Shown here piece after piece: positions 47,301 to 59,800 of a stretch of DNA of 64,000 nucleotides. The notes beneath the pieces are model-generated. The model searched no databases and had not been told where the DNA came from. It was given only the letters and a program-made list of their open reading frames with translations. How positions within the stretch are numbered: position 1 is the stretch's first letter; every line of letters begins with the position of its first letter. The position numbers and the translations under genes are program-made. The stretch is from Anas platyrhynchos (lineage: Eukaryota > Chordata > Aves > Anseriformes > Anatidae). The stretch covers positions 31,212,501 to 31,276,500 of the forward strand of contig NC_092593.1 in assembly GCF_047663525.1 (NCBI RefSeq). Direction: 5' to 3'.

Positions 47301-50300
47301 AAAGAGAGCAGCAACAAAACCGTGTGAACTGGAATAACTCCACTAATTAGTTTCCGGATGATCAGGCTGCAAACTGCAGTGTTAGCCCATGTTGGTTTTC
47401 TTCCAAATTTCTCACAAGAAGCCTGAGACAAGGCAGAAGATGGAGCTTTAGGGGATTGCTTCTTGCTGATTCTCCTTCGTTCTGTTAGGATGCAGGCTCA
47501 GACACTGAGCTAAGCAGAAGCAGATGGGAAAGAGAAAGCCAGCTAGGCTTTCAGCATCATGAATCTCAGATAATACAGAAAATAAATAAATAAATTGCCA
47601 CGGAAAACATCACCTTCCTCATTTCAGCTGAGTTCAACGGCTCACCACACTTCTAACAGAAGAAACCCATGGAAGTCGAGTGAACAAGCAGATGTTGGAG
47701 TCAATTTATTTGCTGGATTAACATGCTCTGTAGCCTTTATTAGAAGAAAAATTGTGAAAGATTTTTTTAATCAGTAACACCAGGCTTTCAGGACATTGAT
47801 TATTCAGCCTAATCACACAAGTATATATAGCCAATTTGCTTTTTCATTTGTCATGACTTTTTCCTGTAACACTGAAGACAAAGCTTTTCCTTTGCTAAAA
47901 AGCAAAGAAAGATGCCTCAATCTCAGAGCTACAGGACCGAGCTAGCAGAGAAGAGGAGACTTGAAAGCATAGCTAGGTACACAACAGATATGGAAAAACT
48001 TAGTAACAGTAGGAAAATGGCCAACACTGATTCGCATAGAGAAGTGTGACTGAATTCACATTTTGACCTGCTATTCTTGGGAAAAACATAGGATTATATC
48101 CTCCTCCTCAAAATCCCAATGCACATTGTGCTTTTGTCTCAGCTCTCCAAGCTAGTCACTACAAAGGCTAAAGCCAAACCTACCCAGATGGTCTGTCATT
48201 CTGATTATGAACATAACCATTTCTGTTTATAATAACAACAATGACAAGGACAACAACAACAAATAGAGGAAGAGTTTTTAAAAAGGGGCGAAAAATTAGC
48301 AACCTGAAGCTGTCAACATAAATACTGGATGCTGAGGAGCAGCTAGGTTATGAGTAGGAACAATATATCATTAAAAGGCCAAAGCAGTCCTGGTAAAATT
48401 AGAATGGCAAGCTAAGTGTTATTGTGGTTTTCTCAGTTTTATGTTTTTGGTAATGCCAAATATTAATAAAGTTACATATTTAAGGGTCCCCCCAGCCACT
48501 TATCCACCCTGTTGCTTCCCAGCAGAGATGCTTGAGGCCACTGAGTCACACCGGGAATTCCTGACCACTGAAGGGTTCGCTATTTTGGACACTGCAGCCA
48601 CTGCCTAGAATAGACCCTGAAGACCAGGCTGAAAAGAGATGATAGATATGAGGAAACACAATTTGGTTCTGAAATGCTTTTCTACCCTGAGCAAATGACG
48701 TGCCGAGGATGCTCCAAGCACTTTCCACGTTAGCTCACACTAAGAATAACACCGAAAAAAAAATATCTTTCAAAGTGGAAAAATATCAGAGGTCTTGATC
48801 TGGAAACTGTTTAAATGGATTAGCCTTCACCTTGCAAACACATCTCAAGTAAAAATATTAGCTCAATTGGAAAAAAAAAAAAAAGTATTGTTTAGGAAAA
48901 ACAGCAACTGCATGTTTTAAGTTGTATTGTTTTCCAGAAAGCTTTGAAACTAAAGTGGTTTTGAAACACTCAGTTTTCATTCTAACCTTTTTTCAGTTGC
49001 TTTAGAGGAGTAATTTGGGAAATAGCATCCAGGTCTGCCTTGCATATGGATAGATGTGTGCAAGACAGCAGTGCACGGGCAGCTATGGATATTGCAACAT
49101 TTTTTCCAGCCTCACTGGCATGCTTTCCTGTAATCTTCCATCTGTTCCCAATAGTGTTAGAGGAGACAAAACACTGCCTTCAACAAGCTATACTCTCTTG
49201 GAGGTAGTCTGAGTGGAGGAGGAGGAAAAGAAAAAAAAAATCGGAAAAGTGCTGTCAAAGAAAAAAGTGCCAGGGGTGGAGGGTGGAGGAGGATTGCCAA
49301 GAGGACTGCAGTTTCCAGAGCGTGAGTCAGCAGAGTGAGGTTTTTTTGTATATATTACAGAGCGATGATGCCCTGAAGACCACAATGAAACCTCTTTACT
49401 CCGAGCCTGTGTGTGTTTTATCAATCAGGCAGCAAGATCCCCTTACTTCCTGACAGAGAAACTCCTTGCAAAGGCAGCAGTGATTTTATTTTATTTTTTT
49501 TAATTTATTTTTATATTTTTAAAAGAGAGCTCGGGCAATCAGCACACCCTAAAAGGGCTTACCATTCAGGGCAATTCTCTTCCATCTCCTGAATCTGATT
49601 CATCACCTCGGTATCTGTCAGCTTGTTTCTCGCTCCTACTGGACTTACAGCTCCGTATGCTTTGGGAGTTCTCAAGGGCTCCTTTTATTTGCTCTTAAAT
49701 CCTGCTGAAAGCGTTCCTTTTCAGAAAACATTCCCCTCCCCTGGTGCTTGGCTGTCACTGACATCTACCACAGCAGTCAGCCCCCTGTGCTGATGTTTGC
49801 TCCACTTTGCACCTCTGCTCGGAGGACACGCGAAAGCTGAGCCATGCAGAGTCACGTACCAGCTTTCTCTCGTTACAGAGACCAAAAGAGACCCAAACTG
49901 AGGGGAAAACCCCAGAAGCAGTCATAGACATCCGCACACCTCAGCATTTCACCACTCAAAGCCTTCCTTGGGGTCAGGCCAGAAACACCCAGGTGCTCCA
50001 AGACCCTTTCATTTCCCAACACCTTTCAGCTCCCATGCAAACTACCAAAAATATTTCTCTTTTTTTTTTTTTCCTCTCAGTTACGTGATAATTTCCAGCT
50101 TCCCATCACATAACCCCCGATACAGCCTCATTAAACAGCCTTAGTGCCAGATTTAGACATGTCGGTAACCTACCCCTGCCAGAAGGGTGGCACCAAAGCG
50201 CCACCAACACCTTCATGCCAGCTGCTGAGCACCCACATGAGGAAAAGCAGCCCTGTAAAATGATAAATATGTGTTATAAACCACAGCTCCTACACCACCC

Positions 50301-52780
50301 CAGAGATTTCTAACAGGGACAGTCATTTTCTTGCTCTCCTCATGGGAAGGGGCAGGATACGAGGACAGGGAGCAGCCCTGGCCCCAAACCAGGATGGTGA
50401 AGGCCTGTGGGGGAGAGCTGGGCCTAACATGGCCGCCTCAACCACCATTTATCAGCTGGGGCAGGTGCCCTCTGCCAGCCTTCTGCTCTTCACGGCTCTG
50501 GCCCAAAACGCCTCAAGGGTGCCTCAGGAGTGCTGTTTTTGAGCCATTTGCCTTCCTAGGGCTGTGCCCCGCAGGCCTTCAGGGATGGCCCAGGCACCCG
50601 CCAGCCCCTTGCCATGGCGAGAGAGCCTTTTGGGGCAGTCTGACACAGAGCTGGGGTCAGGGTGACCCCGAGCTTGCTTTGTGTGCAGACATAATTAGAG
50701 GCTCTTCAAGAGCAACCAGGCTTTCTCCACAGGGACCCCAAGCTGCGATGATGTGGGAAAAATGAGTGCTGCCCTGGCTGGTTGGGAATTGCCTGGGACC
50801 ACCGAGAGAAGCTGGCAGCGCTCCCCAAACCAGGAGCAGCTCTGTGATGATTTTTCCCATTTCTTGGAGCCGCAGGTCTCGGCCAAGGAACAGTGTTGTT
50901 GTGTTCGGGGCTTGCTTACATGGGCAGGCGTTAGAAGTGGTTTGTTTCCCTGGCTCTTCTGGCCGAGGTTTTTTGGGAGAGCTGGGCTTTTATTCTGAAG
51001 CGAGAGCAGCAACAGCTCGTGCAGCCCGAGCGGCGAGCATTCCTCGCAGCGTCTGCGAAACATCAGGCGCTCTCTGTTCGAGCACATGTGGGCTCTTGCC
51101 CAGCTCATCCTCTCCTCTCCCTCACCTCTGAGCAGGGCCAGATACTTTTCTCTTCTATTTCCCCTGACTGAAACGGGTTTTGACCTCACCGCTTTCAGAG
51201 CTGGGAGCCTGAATGCGTGATCTCAGCGCTTGTTTGTAGGAAAGCAGGCTGTGATATCACGGAGCGAGGGGATCAAGCATTGATCCAAAACCTACGGAGG
51301 TCATTGGGGTGTCATCGAGCTGTGCACGGGGCCGTGGGTGCTGAGTTTAGGGAATGAAGCTCCAAAAGAAGATAGACGAAGGGCTCTGCTAATGGCACGT
51401 GGCTGATGACTCCCCCCATTTCCCCATGTTGCTTCTCTAAAACATCTTCACCAAAATATATCAAGACCTTTGGAGAGAGAGAGCCAAGAGTCATTAAAAA
51501 AAAAAAAACAACAGCCCACTTTTCAGATATCCAAAGGCCATCTCAAATGAGCTGTGCCACCAAAATGAGTTACCGAGCAGTCCTGAGTTATGAGTGTAGC
51601 GGGGAGAGTCAAGGTCAATTTGCAAAGAGAGCGAACGGGAGGAAGTCCGACGCATAAATAATCCGTCATGAACTATTCACCCGTTGCTATTCCTATTACA
51701 TCCTCAATAAGCTAATAAGCAGCACTGTTGCTCAACGGCAGACTGACAGCACATTTGCCTTCTGTGGGGTGATGCGATCGCTCCTAATTGATTTTGGCCA
51801 CTGCCTCGGAGTGCGTGGTGGATATCTGGGAAGAGCAATAACTTCGCCATGCGATCATCCTGGTCAGTGACCAAGACAAGCTATCCTCCAACAATCACTG
51901 GACACCTTCCTGCATGCAGCTTCAGCGCTCAGGCTTAGCTCATAACTTGGGTGCCTTTCCTTTGCAGCCCTCAAGCACTTGCTTTCTGGAATCCAGACAG
52001 AATCCTCATTCCTGGCCATTTAACCTTGTATTGCTGGACTTCGGTCATTTATGGTGAAATTGTAAATATATACTTTTCCTTTGAAAAGTTAAACTCTTCT
52101 GCTAACAGGACTAGAAAATCTTCATAAGACAGGAGGCATGGTACAGGCTGAGGAGGTATCTGGGGACACAGCTGAGCTGCTTTGGACATGCAGTGTAAAA
52201 TGTGTAGGTGATGCAGTGTGAAAATAGCTCAAATCCTTTGAATAGCAGGAAGATAGCCCTCTCCTGGTACTATGTTTCATCAATACTTCCACCCTCATTA
52301 CAGCCCCAAACCTCTCCCTCATGATCAAAACCTCTTTTCTCTGGCCAGACCTCCTTTCAAGAGCTACTGCTTGCCTTGCTGGACTTTCTCAGGGGATTGG
52401 TCACAAGAGACGGCCCATTTATTGCTCTGAAAACAGCCTCCCTCACTTGATGGCATGCCTTTATCCACCACCAGATTTTTGGCCTTTTCAGGAAGAGTTT
52501 CCCAGCAGGATCTTAGCTGAGAGTTGTAAATGCTGTAGGAAGAACAGGGGTAACCTTACCTAGCTTGAATGGATTCTTGTTTGGTAAATCCAAAGCAAAT
52601 GATGTCTGGGCACTGATTTAAATTAACCCAAAACTTCTTCACCAGATTGGGAGCTTCCAGACAAGATTGATTTATAAATGATGCCGTGTTTGTGATACCA
52701 TAAATGATACCACAACCTCTCTTCACTGTACAATCTGAAGATTTAGACCTGAACTTTGTTTTTATCATCACAGCCTGTAA
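41324..52780. other. Gene desert interval
   Basis: No protein family, RNA gene or clear transposon was recognised in this 11.5 kb. It contains an 11-bp poly(C) run (about 45373-45383) and AT-rich unique stretches. Two compact AT-rich blocks with homeodomain- or POU-like cores (46390-46500 and 51640-51800) might be regulatory, without firm proof. Confidence 0.45.
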
Positions 52781-52799
52781 TTGATGAAAAGCCTTTCCC

Positions 52800-53145
52800 T
52801 CCTTCTATGACAATTTCATTACTTAAAAAGCTTACGGCAAGAGACCTTGTTAAAAGCCTCAGTCAGCCAGCTCAACCCCAGCTAAACGTTGTTTGACACT
52901 CCAGATAGTTCTAATAGATTTGTGAAGCGTGGTTTCTCCCTGCAAGCACTGCACTAACTCCTCCCCAGTCTATCAGTTTTATCCAAGTGCCTACTAATTC
53001 TAACATCTCTGCCAGCTGCTCTGACACAGCAGTCAGATTTCCTGGTATATAGGTCCCAGGAGATGCCTCCAGAACTGGTGGCACATTTACCACGCTCCAA
53101 CCTTCAGGCACAGAGCCTGATTTAAGCAGGAGGCTTCACACCCCA
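52800..53145 (-). mobile_element. CR1/L3-type LINE reverse-transcriptase remnant
   Basis: On the minus strand a decayed reading frame gives MPEGWSVVNVPPVLEASPGT followed by IPGNLTAVSEQLAEMLE. This parallels the conserved CR1/L3 reverse-transcriptase phrase 'VPEDWKVANV.PIFKKG…DPGNYRPVSLTS…GK.MEKIL'. Plus-strand phrases further left ('aatagatttgtgaagcgtgg' and 'ggcaagagaccttgttaaaa') also match the reverse complement of the same element. Substitutions are heavy and the frame is broken. It is an old, inactive fossil. Confidence 0.75.
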
Positions 53146-56100
53146 GCAAGCGATGCCATGGTTTCCCATCTCAGTGACATTAGAGCTCCTGGGAGAGTAA
53201 CGCCTCGTTCCAGCAAGCCCTTGCCCTTCGTTCTCTCAGCGTGGTTAATGAGCCATCACCCACCAGGCATGCTGGCTGCTTTCAAGTCCCATTACAAAGG
53301 CGGGATTTTAAGCTATAGCATTTCACTCCACAACAGAATTGAACGAAGAAGATGTATTTAGTCCCATTATTCCAGCAGGCAGTCCATAATTAGGTAGGAC
53401 AATTCCACTGCTTGCCATCGTGAATCAGTGCCCTGCTTCCCTTGGCCCAGTGATGCTCAGGGTCAGAAGAGATGGAAACTCCCCCAAAACACCCACCGGT
53501 TCTGGCCGCCTCCAAGGAAGCTTTCAGGCTGAGGGGACAGCGTGCAGGCGTTTTCTGAGGGTGGGAGCTTTGTGCAACCCCCTGTCTTTGCTGCAGAGCC
53601 TGCATTTCAGGCTTACATCCCCAGCCTCTCCAAGCAAATTGCACTGTGGTAGGATAAGCCAGGGCCGAGGCTGCAGGGGTGAGAGGTTAAACAACTCTTG
53701 AGCTACGCACTAGCTGAAAATACATGATGAGAGCTGTTGCCAGGTTAACTCCTAGAAAAATCAGCCTCGGCCCAAAGGGCAGATAATAAATTGGTGTATA
53801 AGCTAAACAAAGTGCTGACGCAGCCTTTGCTGGAACAGCACTCCCAGCGCCGCTGTAATACGGGGCCAGGCTGAAATTCCGCTGTGATTGACACTCTGCC
53901 ATCACATCATTTGTTACCGATCCCATTTTTCCTCCCTTCCTCTGCTTTTCACTTCAAGGGACAGGACCTGCAGCAGCACAGCCTGCAGAGCCCTCCTCCG
54001 ATCTGTTTTCCATTTGAGCATCCTCCTCTGAGGATTGACTCATGCTTCTTGACATAAAGCACCGCCTCTTTGGGCTCTTATAAGGAAATAGCAGGAGAGA
54101 ATTGTCTAATTCAGACTTTTTGGCAGACTTTGCATACTATGCATTATAGCGTGCATTTCCAGCCAATGCCTTTGCCCTTTTGTGGTCATTTCAGAACAAA
54201 CTGAGTTTCCTCCCTCAACATTTTGGGTACTTTTGCAAGCTCGCAATGCCTCAGACCAAACAGAATTAGTGTGAGGCTGGGAGTAAATCAAACCTTGGAG
54301 GAATTATTTTAACATATGAACCATAAACACTCCTCTTCCCTTTCTGCTTTGCTACTAATTCACATCCCAGTGACTCCGGGATTTTGCTACAGGGAAACAC
54401 ATTTCAACATCAGATACAACAAATGGGATGCACGAGGATTATCATGGCCACAGCCTGTGTTTATGGGAGCCCCGTCTCTGTCCCACGCTCAGGTCTTTAA
54501 AACCGGAGCTGTGAAATAAATGCCTGTAGTGAAACACGAAACCAAATGAGACTGACCTGGGATTTGGTTCTATATGGGAAAGTCAGGCTGAGTTCACCTA
54601 GAGAGTTGTGAAGGTTCATGAACCTCGGGAGGGAGCAAAGGTCCAGTTCCGAGTGAGCCTAGCCAAACCTTTACCAGCAATGTTAAACTAGCATATATTT
54701 GGGAACAGGGAGATCCTGTAAAATAAATACTTTTAATAGGAAATCTATTGGAGGGAGACCTGGTGGTTTCAGCAGCGTTAGCATTAACGTGGTGGATGAA
54801 GCGAAGGCTCAAGCTCACAAAGAGCCTGAGAAGTGTTAAATAACTCAGGCTGAACCCGGAGCCCCTTGTTGCTGAGGATCCTATTATAAATGTGTCATTT
54901 GCAGCTCTAGAGGTGAGAAGAGCTGACTTTGTTGGGCAACTGAAATAGGGAAGTCTCAAGCCGGCTGAGCCCTTTACACTCTGATGAACTGAAGGCATCT
55001 CCTCATTTTCCCCTGAAAATTTTCTCAGAATTTTTTATTTTTATACTGAAAACTACCAGTCTGCCCTCTATGCCCCTCCTTTTGGCCACGCTCAGCAAAA
55101 TACTTCACAAACATGGACGAAAACTAACTGAAGGCTCAGTAAGCCCCATCATTTCCAGAGAAGGAAATTAAATTTTCATCTGAAAATCTTGACTGTTTCC
55201 GTGGAACAGATCTTTAGAGACAGGCCTTCTGATTATCAGTACTACAATGCCCTACAAAAAAATATGGGAAAACCCCAACGTAACTGACTTTCTCAGAGGC
55301 AAAGGAGCATGCCAGCAACTTAACAGGGGCTGGAGATTTTGCTTTGGGTCATGACTCCACTTTTTTTTCAAGATTTGGCCAAGGTAAATGGAAAAAGATT
55401 TTCAGTACAGCCGGTATCTAATCTTTAAATTAGAAAGGAACTGAAGCCAGGGCTTCAGACTTTCATTACCACTACCAGGCTCCTAAAGCTGGGAGGAAAA
55501 GGTCTGATAATGCTTTTAAACACCAGATTACTAATCTGCAGCCTGATTAACGAGCTCCCATGTGCCAGACAAGCTGGTCTCAAAGGGACTCCCCTGTCCC
55601 TTATTCTGTGGGTCTGGGCAGCAGTGGTGATGCTCACCACAATGACTGCCCTGCCTCCAAACCCTGACAGCCCTGGGCTCCAAGAAGGAGGCATACTGGT
55701 GGTCTTGGCCTCATGGCTGTCAGCAGAAGAGGACAGTGGGTGTCAGGGGATCAAGCTGGAGCAATTTTGGTGTTGAACCTACCCTTGATAGGTCTGGCTC
55801 GTGCCTCATTTGACGTGCTCACTCCAGGAGTGAACATAGACAGGCAGGGCAGAGCCCTCAGTTCATCTGTCAGCTTAAAAAAAAAGCAAAAAAGAAAGAA
55901 AAAACAGAAATTATCCTTGCTTTCCCCTAAGAGAACATCCCAGCCATACTGTGATAGGAATTAAGAAAGAACGGTGGCGCAAATGCCATAAACATCACTT
56001 CTGTGTGCGCTCTGCTGCCAGAGCACACATAATAAAGCTTAATTTCCTGGTGCTGTGCCCTGCCTGTAATACACTGCCCAGATCTTCCTACTGCTCCCAG

Positions 56101-56755
56101 CTGAGAGCCAAGTCATTCTATAGGATTATTTTGTTAAGAGCAAAGCTACTTGATCAGAAGAGATTTAGCACCAGATTATGGCCACAGCTTTTTCCGGCCT
56201 GGCGGCTGCGGAGGAAGAGGGCAGGAGCTGCTGGTGATGTGAGGCTGAGCCTGGAGCTTGGGAGGCCTGGGTTCAGCCCTTGCAGCAAGTCCCCTGTAAA
56301 TTTGGAGATCAGACACCCTCTACTGCCTTTTCCATACCAAAATATAGGGTTTGAGGAAGGGGGATGTATTACAGACAGCGAGATGCTCACCTATTATGAG
56401 GGGGATAGACAAAAGCTCTGATGCCAGCACACCAAAACCTCCTGGAAGCCAGAAGCCACATGCCTTTACGATGCTCACAAGCTCTTTCCCAAGCCCTGTT
56501 GCCCATCCCATGGCCAGCACCTGCACCCCAAAATCAGCTCTAGCAGGGTCTGGGCTAGCAGGGAGAACCAGCCCTGTGCCAGGCTTGGAAAGAAGCTGAG
56601 GCTTCAGAGATGAGGGGTCATGGTCTTAACCACACAGCACAGGAGAAAATTCTGTGCAAATAAATTTGGACATGCTAATGGTTATGCCATTACTGAAACC
56701 TAATCAAATTGTATGAATATAACATTTAAATGTTAGTATTGGTAAAGTGTGGTGA
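53146..56755. other. Gene desert interval
   Basis: No recognised gene. A 134-codon minus-strand open frame at 54594-54998 has no known motif and no splice context and is not called. Confidence 0.45.
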
Positions 56756-56758
56756 GCC

Positions 56759-56808
56759 TCCCATCCCATCCCATCCTGTCCCATCCCGTCCCATCCCATC
56801 CCATCCCC
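56759..56808 (+). repeat. (CCATC)n pentanucleotide repeat
   Basis: About ten units of CCATC with occasional CTGTC or CCGTC variants. Confidence 0.95.
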
Positions 56809-59800
56809 TTTCCTCAGCCTGTCATTATTTCACGTACCAAGAACCCGAGTGCCTGAATTTTACACACCTGGAGCAAACTGTGACTCAAAGAACAGCAATA
56901 GAAATCCTAATCATGACTCCCACAGCCCAAAGCAGCGGTCATGGGATGCTTTGAATCTTTTCCAACTTCATAAAACAATGGCAAGGCCTCCTTTGATTGC
57001 TATGGGAGCAGGTTTTAGCTCTTCCTGAAACATTTAAATACATATTTCTCCAGGGCCATGCCTTAGGGTTAACTTTATGCAAAATACTGGCAAAGCCTTA
57101 TCCCTTTGAGAGCAAGAATGCAGCAGGTAAGCAGTTCCCAAATGTTTTGTAGTTGCTGTGTATGTTGAAGTACTAAGCAACAACAGGACCCACCACATAG
57201 CAGGGGACACCTCTGGCATGCCGAGCCCCGTGGCAATGAGTTAAAAAGCTTCACATCAGCTGTGGGGGCCTCTTTGGATGTGCAGCCTGGTACAACCCAT
57301 GGACCTGCTCTGCGACAGATAGCCTGCAGGGTTTTGTGGACCTTTGCTTAGAAACCACAGGACTACATCATAAAAATAACATGGCAATGTTACTTAGACT
57401 GGAAAAGAAAAAAAAAAAAAGTGAATTTAAATAAAACATCATGGAACATAACTATAATTACAATATTGCCAGCTGCGTCTCCACTTACACAGCCGTACCA
57501 GTTACTGGAAATAGTGAGCAACTTGAAAACCCAAACTACTCTTGCTATAGGATACACTAGTGAGGCTGTCTTCCCATCTCCGTGATGAATTCCTGGATGG
57601 CTAAACAAGGAACAAGTGTTGGATATTGTAACAAACTACTGATGGGCAAAACAAAATGATGATAAGTGATGGAGACGATTTTAAGGTTTGGTTACAGGAA
57701 GCCTGATGGACTTGCTAATAGCTTGTGCCAATCCATTACAGAGCCTATTTTACTGTTAATTGTGGATTAGCTCTTTATATTCCACTTATATATTAACTTC
57801 ACTCATGTAATGATGACCTCAGGTCTTCAGCTTCCCTTCTGCAAGAACAAAGCTGAAGGGAAACGCAGGCTGGGCAGTGAGAAACACGGCACTGATAAAC
57901 ATGGTCACGGAGACGTTGAAAAACAAGTTCCTAAACATTACCCCTGAGATGCGAGAAGGCACTGACTGGTGGTCCTCAGCCAAAACTGGCCCCAGGGAAG
58001 TGGTGGTGCAGACAAGGTGATGAGCAGGAGCCGTCACAGCAGCCCTCCCTGATCACTCAGCTGCAGGAGCCCTGACCTCTTTTGAGGCAATGCCCCAAGG
58101 ACTGCGGGCATTGTGTTGCTTAAAAGTTCGATACCCTAGACTCTAGCTCAGGCAATGTATTACCTTTCACGGAGGAAATGAGTGCAGATTTGGCTAGGGA
58201 CATAAATAAATATGAGATCATTTTCTTGGGGCTGATTTATGTGATGAATGATTTGCTGTTTCCACCCTATGTTGTTCCAATCCGCGAGGTAGCGTCCTCC
58301 TTCTGAAATCAACAGGAGCTGCAGATGCTCTTCAGCTCAAAAAAACAGGTTTTGCACAGCCAAAATAAGCCAAAAGTAGGCACTTTTCATCTCTCTCTTC
58401 CAACATTTCATATTTGCAGCATTTGTTACAAACTAATCAAACTAATCATTGCTAAAGCCAGGAAACAAATCATGACTTGTCTTTTTCAATATATTTAGGC
58501 TCTTTTTACACTTATCTCATACTAAAATGCTCCCCAAGTCTGAGTGTTTGGCATCAGATTTTTCTTCATACATATATATATATTGAAAGAAACTTTTCAA
58601 GCTAACACTTCATAGAGGAAACATCAGTGTCTCTGGGATCCTGATTACACAGAAGTTTATCACAATGCCCATACCACAAAATTCAGCCTCACTTCTGATT
58701 GAAAGGATCTGACTTTAGTGGTGTGATTATGCATGCAGTGTTAATAAAGTGTAGGACAGGGCTACACGTCCTGCTCTAAATCAGCATCTGCGTTGGTACC
58801 CAATTAAGCACTACAAATACATAGCTTGGTTTGTACCATCAAAGCACTTTGTGAACAATAGGAGTCTACATCAAAATAATTGCATGTGTGTATCCTCAGA
58901 TGGAGGGAAGATGTGGATGGCCGGGGGGTGGGACTGAAAGGAGGAAAGCTCTGAGTTCCTGCAGACTTGCTTTTGTCAGAGGAAGCACAAAGTTTGGCTT
59001 AAATCTGTGCTGCATCCTTCATGCAACTGAAGACAGATTACCAACTTTTTGTTGTTCGAGTTCATTGAGTTATTACCTTTCCATGTGGGCTACAAGTACG
59101 ATGAAGAAGAATGAATAATCTTCAAGTGCAGTGCTAAAACCTAGAAGCATCTCCTGTTGGTGGAGAGAGCCTGAGAGATAGGTTTGGGATCTTCCCTGCT
59201 GCTGTTTTTTTGTACCATACAGCTGCAAGCAGCAAGAGAGCCAGCCTGAGCTGCCCCCCAGTGAGAGGAGGATCTTCCGTCCCTAATTCTTTTATGCTGG
59301 GAAAATAAAAATGTATGGCATTTTGGTACAGAAAATGCTTTCTGTCTAGTTCCACTCCCAGACAGAACCAACCTGCTACAAACCACAGTGCTGTGCAGTT
59401 TAGGGGAAGCACCGAGGCACAGATGGGGAAGAAGAGAACACCTCTGCTCAGCCTGGCTGGGCAATTCTGGAGCCAGTTTGGAGCATTGGCCAGAATTTCA
59501 GCCACAGGTGGGACAGTGATGTCAACGCTCCCTACAAGCACTGCAGGTAGAGCTGAGAGCGTGAAGAAAGATGGCTTTGAACTGCTGCCACAGTCCTTTG
59601 CCACTGCGTTGAGATGTGTCCCACACCAGTACGAGTAATGGTGGACTAGTGCTGCTGCATTTACTGTCCCATAAACAGTGTTGTAAGTTTTTAGTGGGTC
59701 TGCTAAGGAGTACCTTTACTGGTTCTGTGCTGTCTGCTAGTTAAACCTAGCAGAAAATGGCGAGGTGTCTCTGTAACAAATTGACGTTGTTTCTGTTTGT

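Noticed and set aside
54594-54998. 134-codon minus-strand open frame
   Set aside because: No family motif, no splice or poly(A) context, and composition not distinguishable from noncoding DNA.
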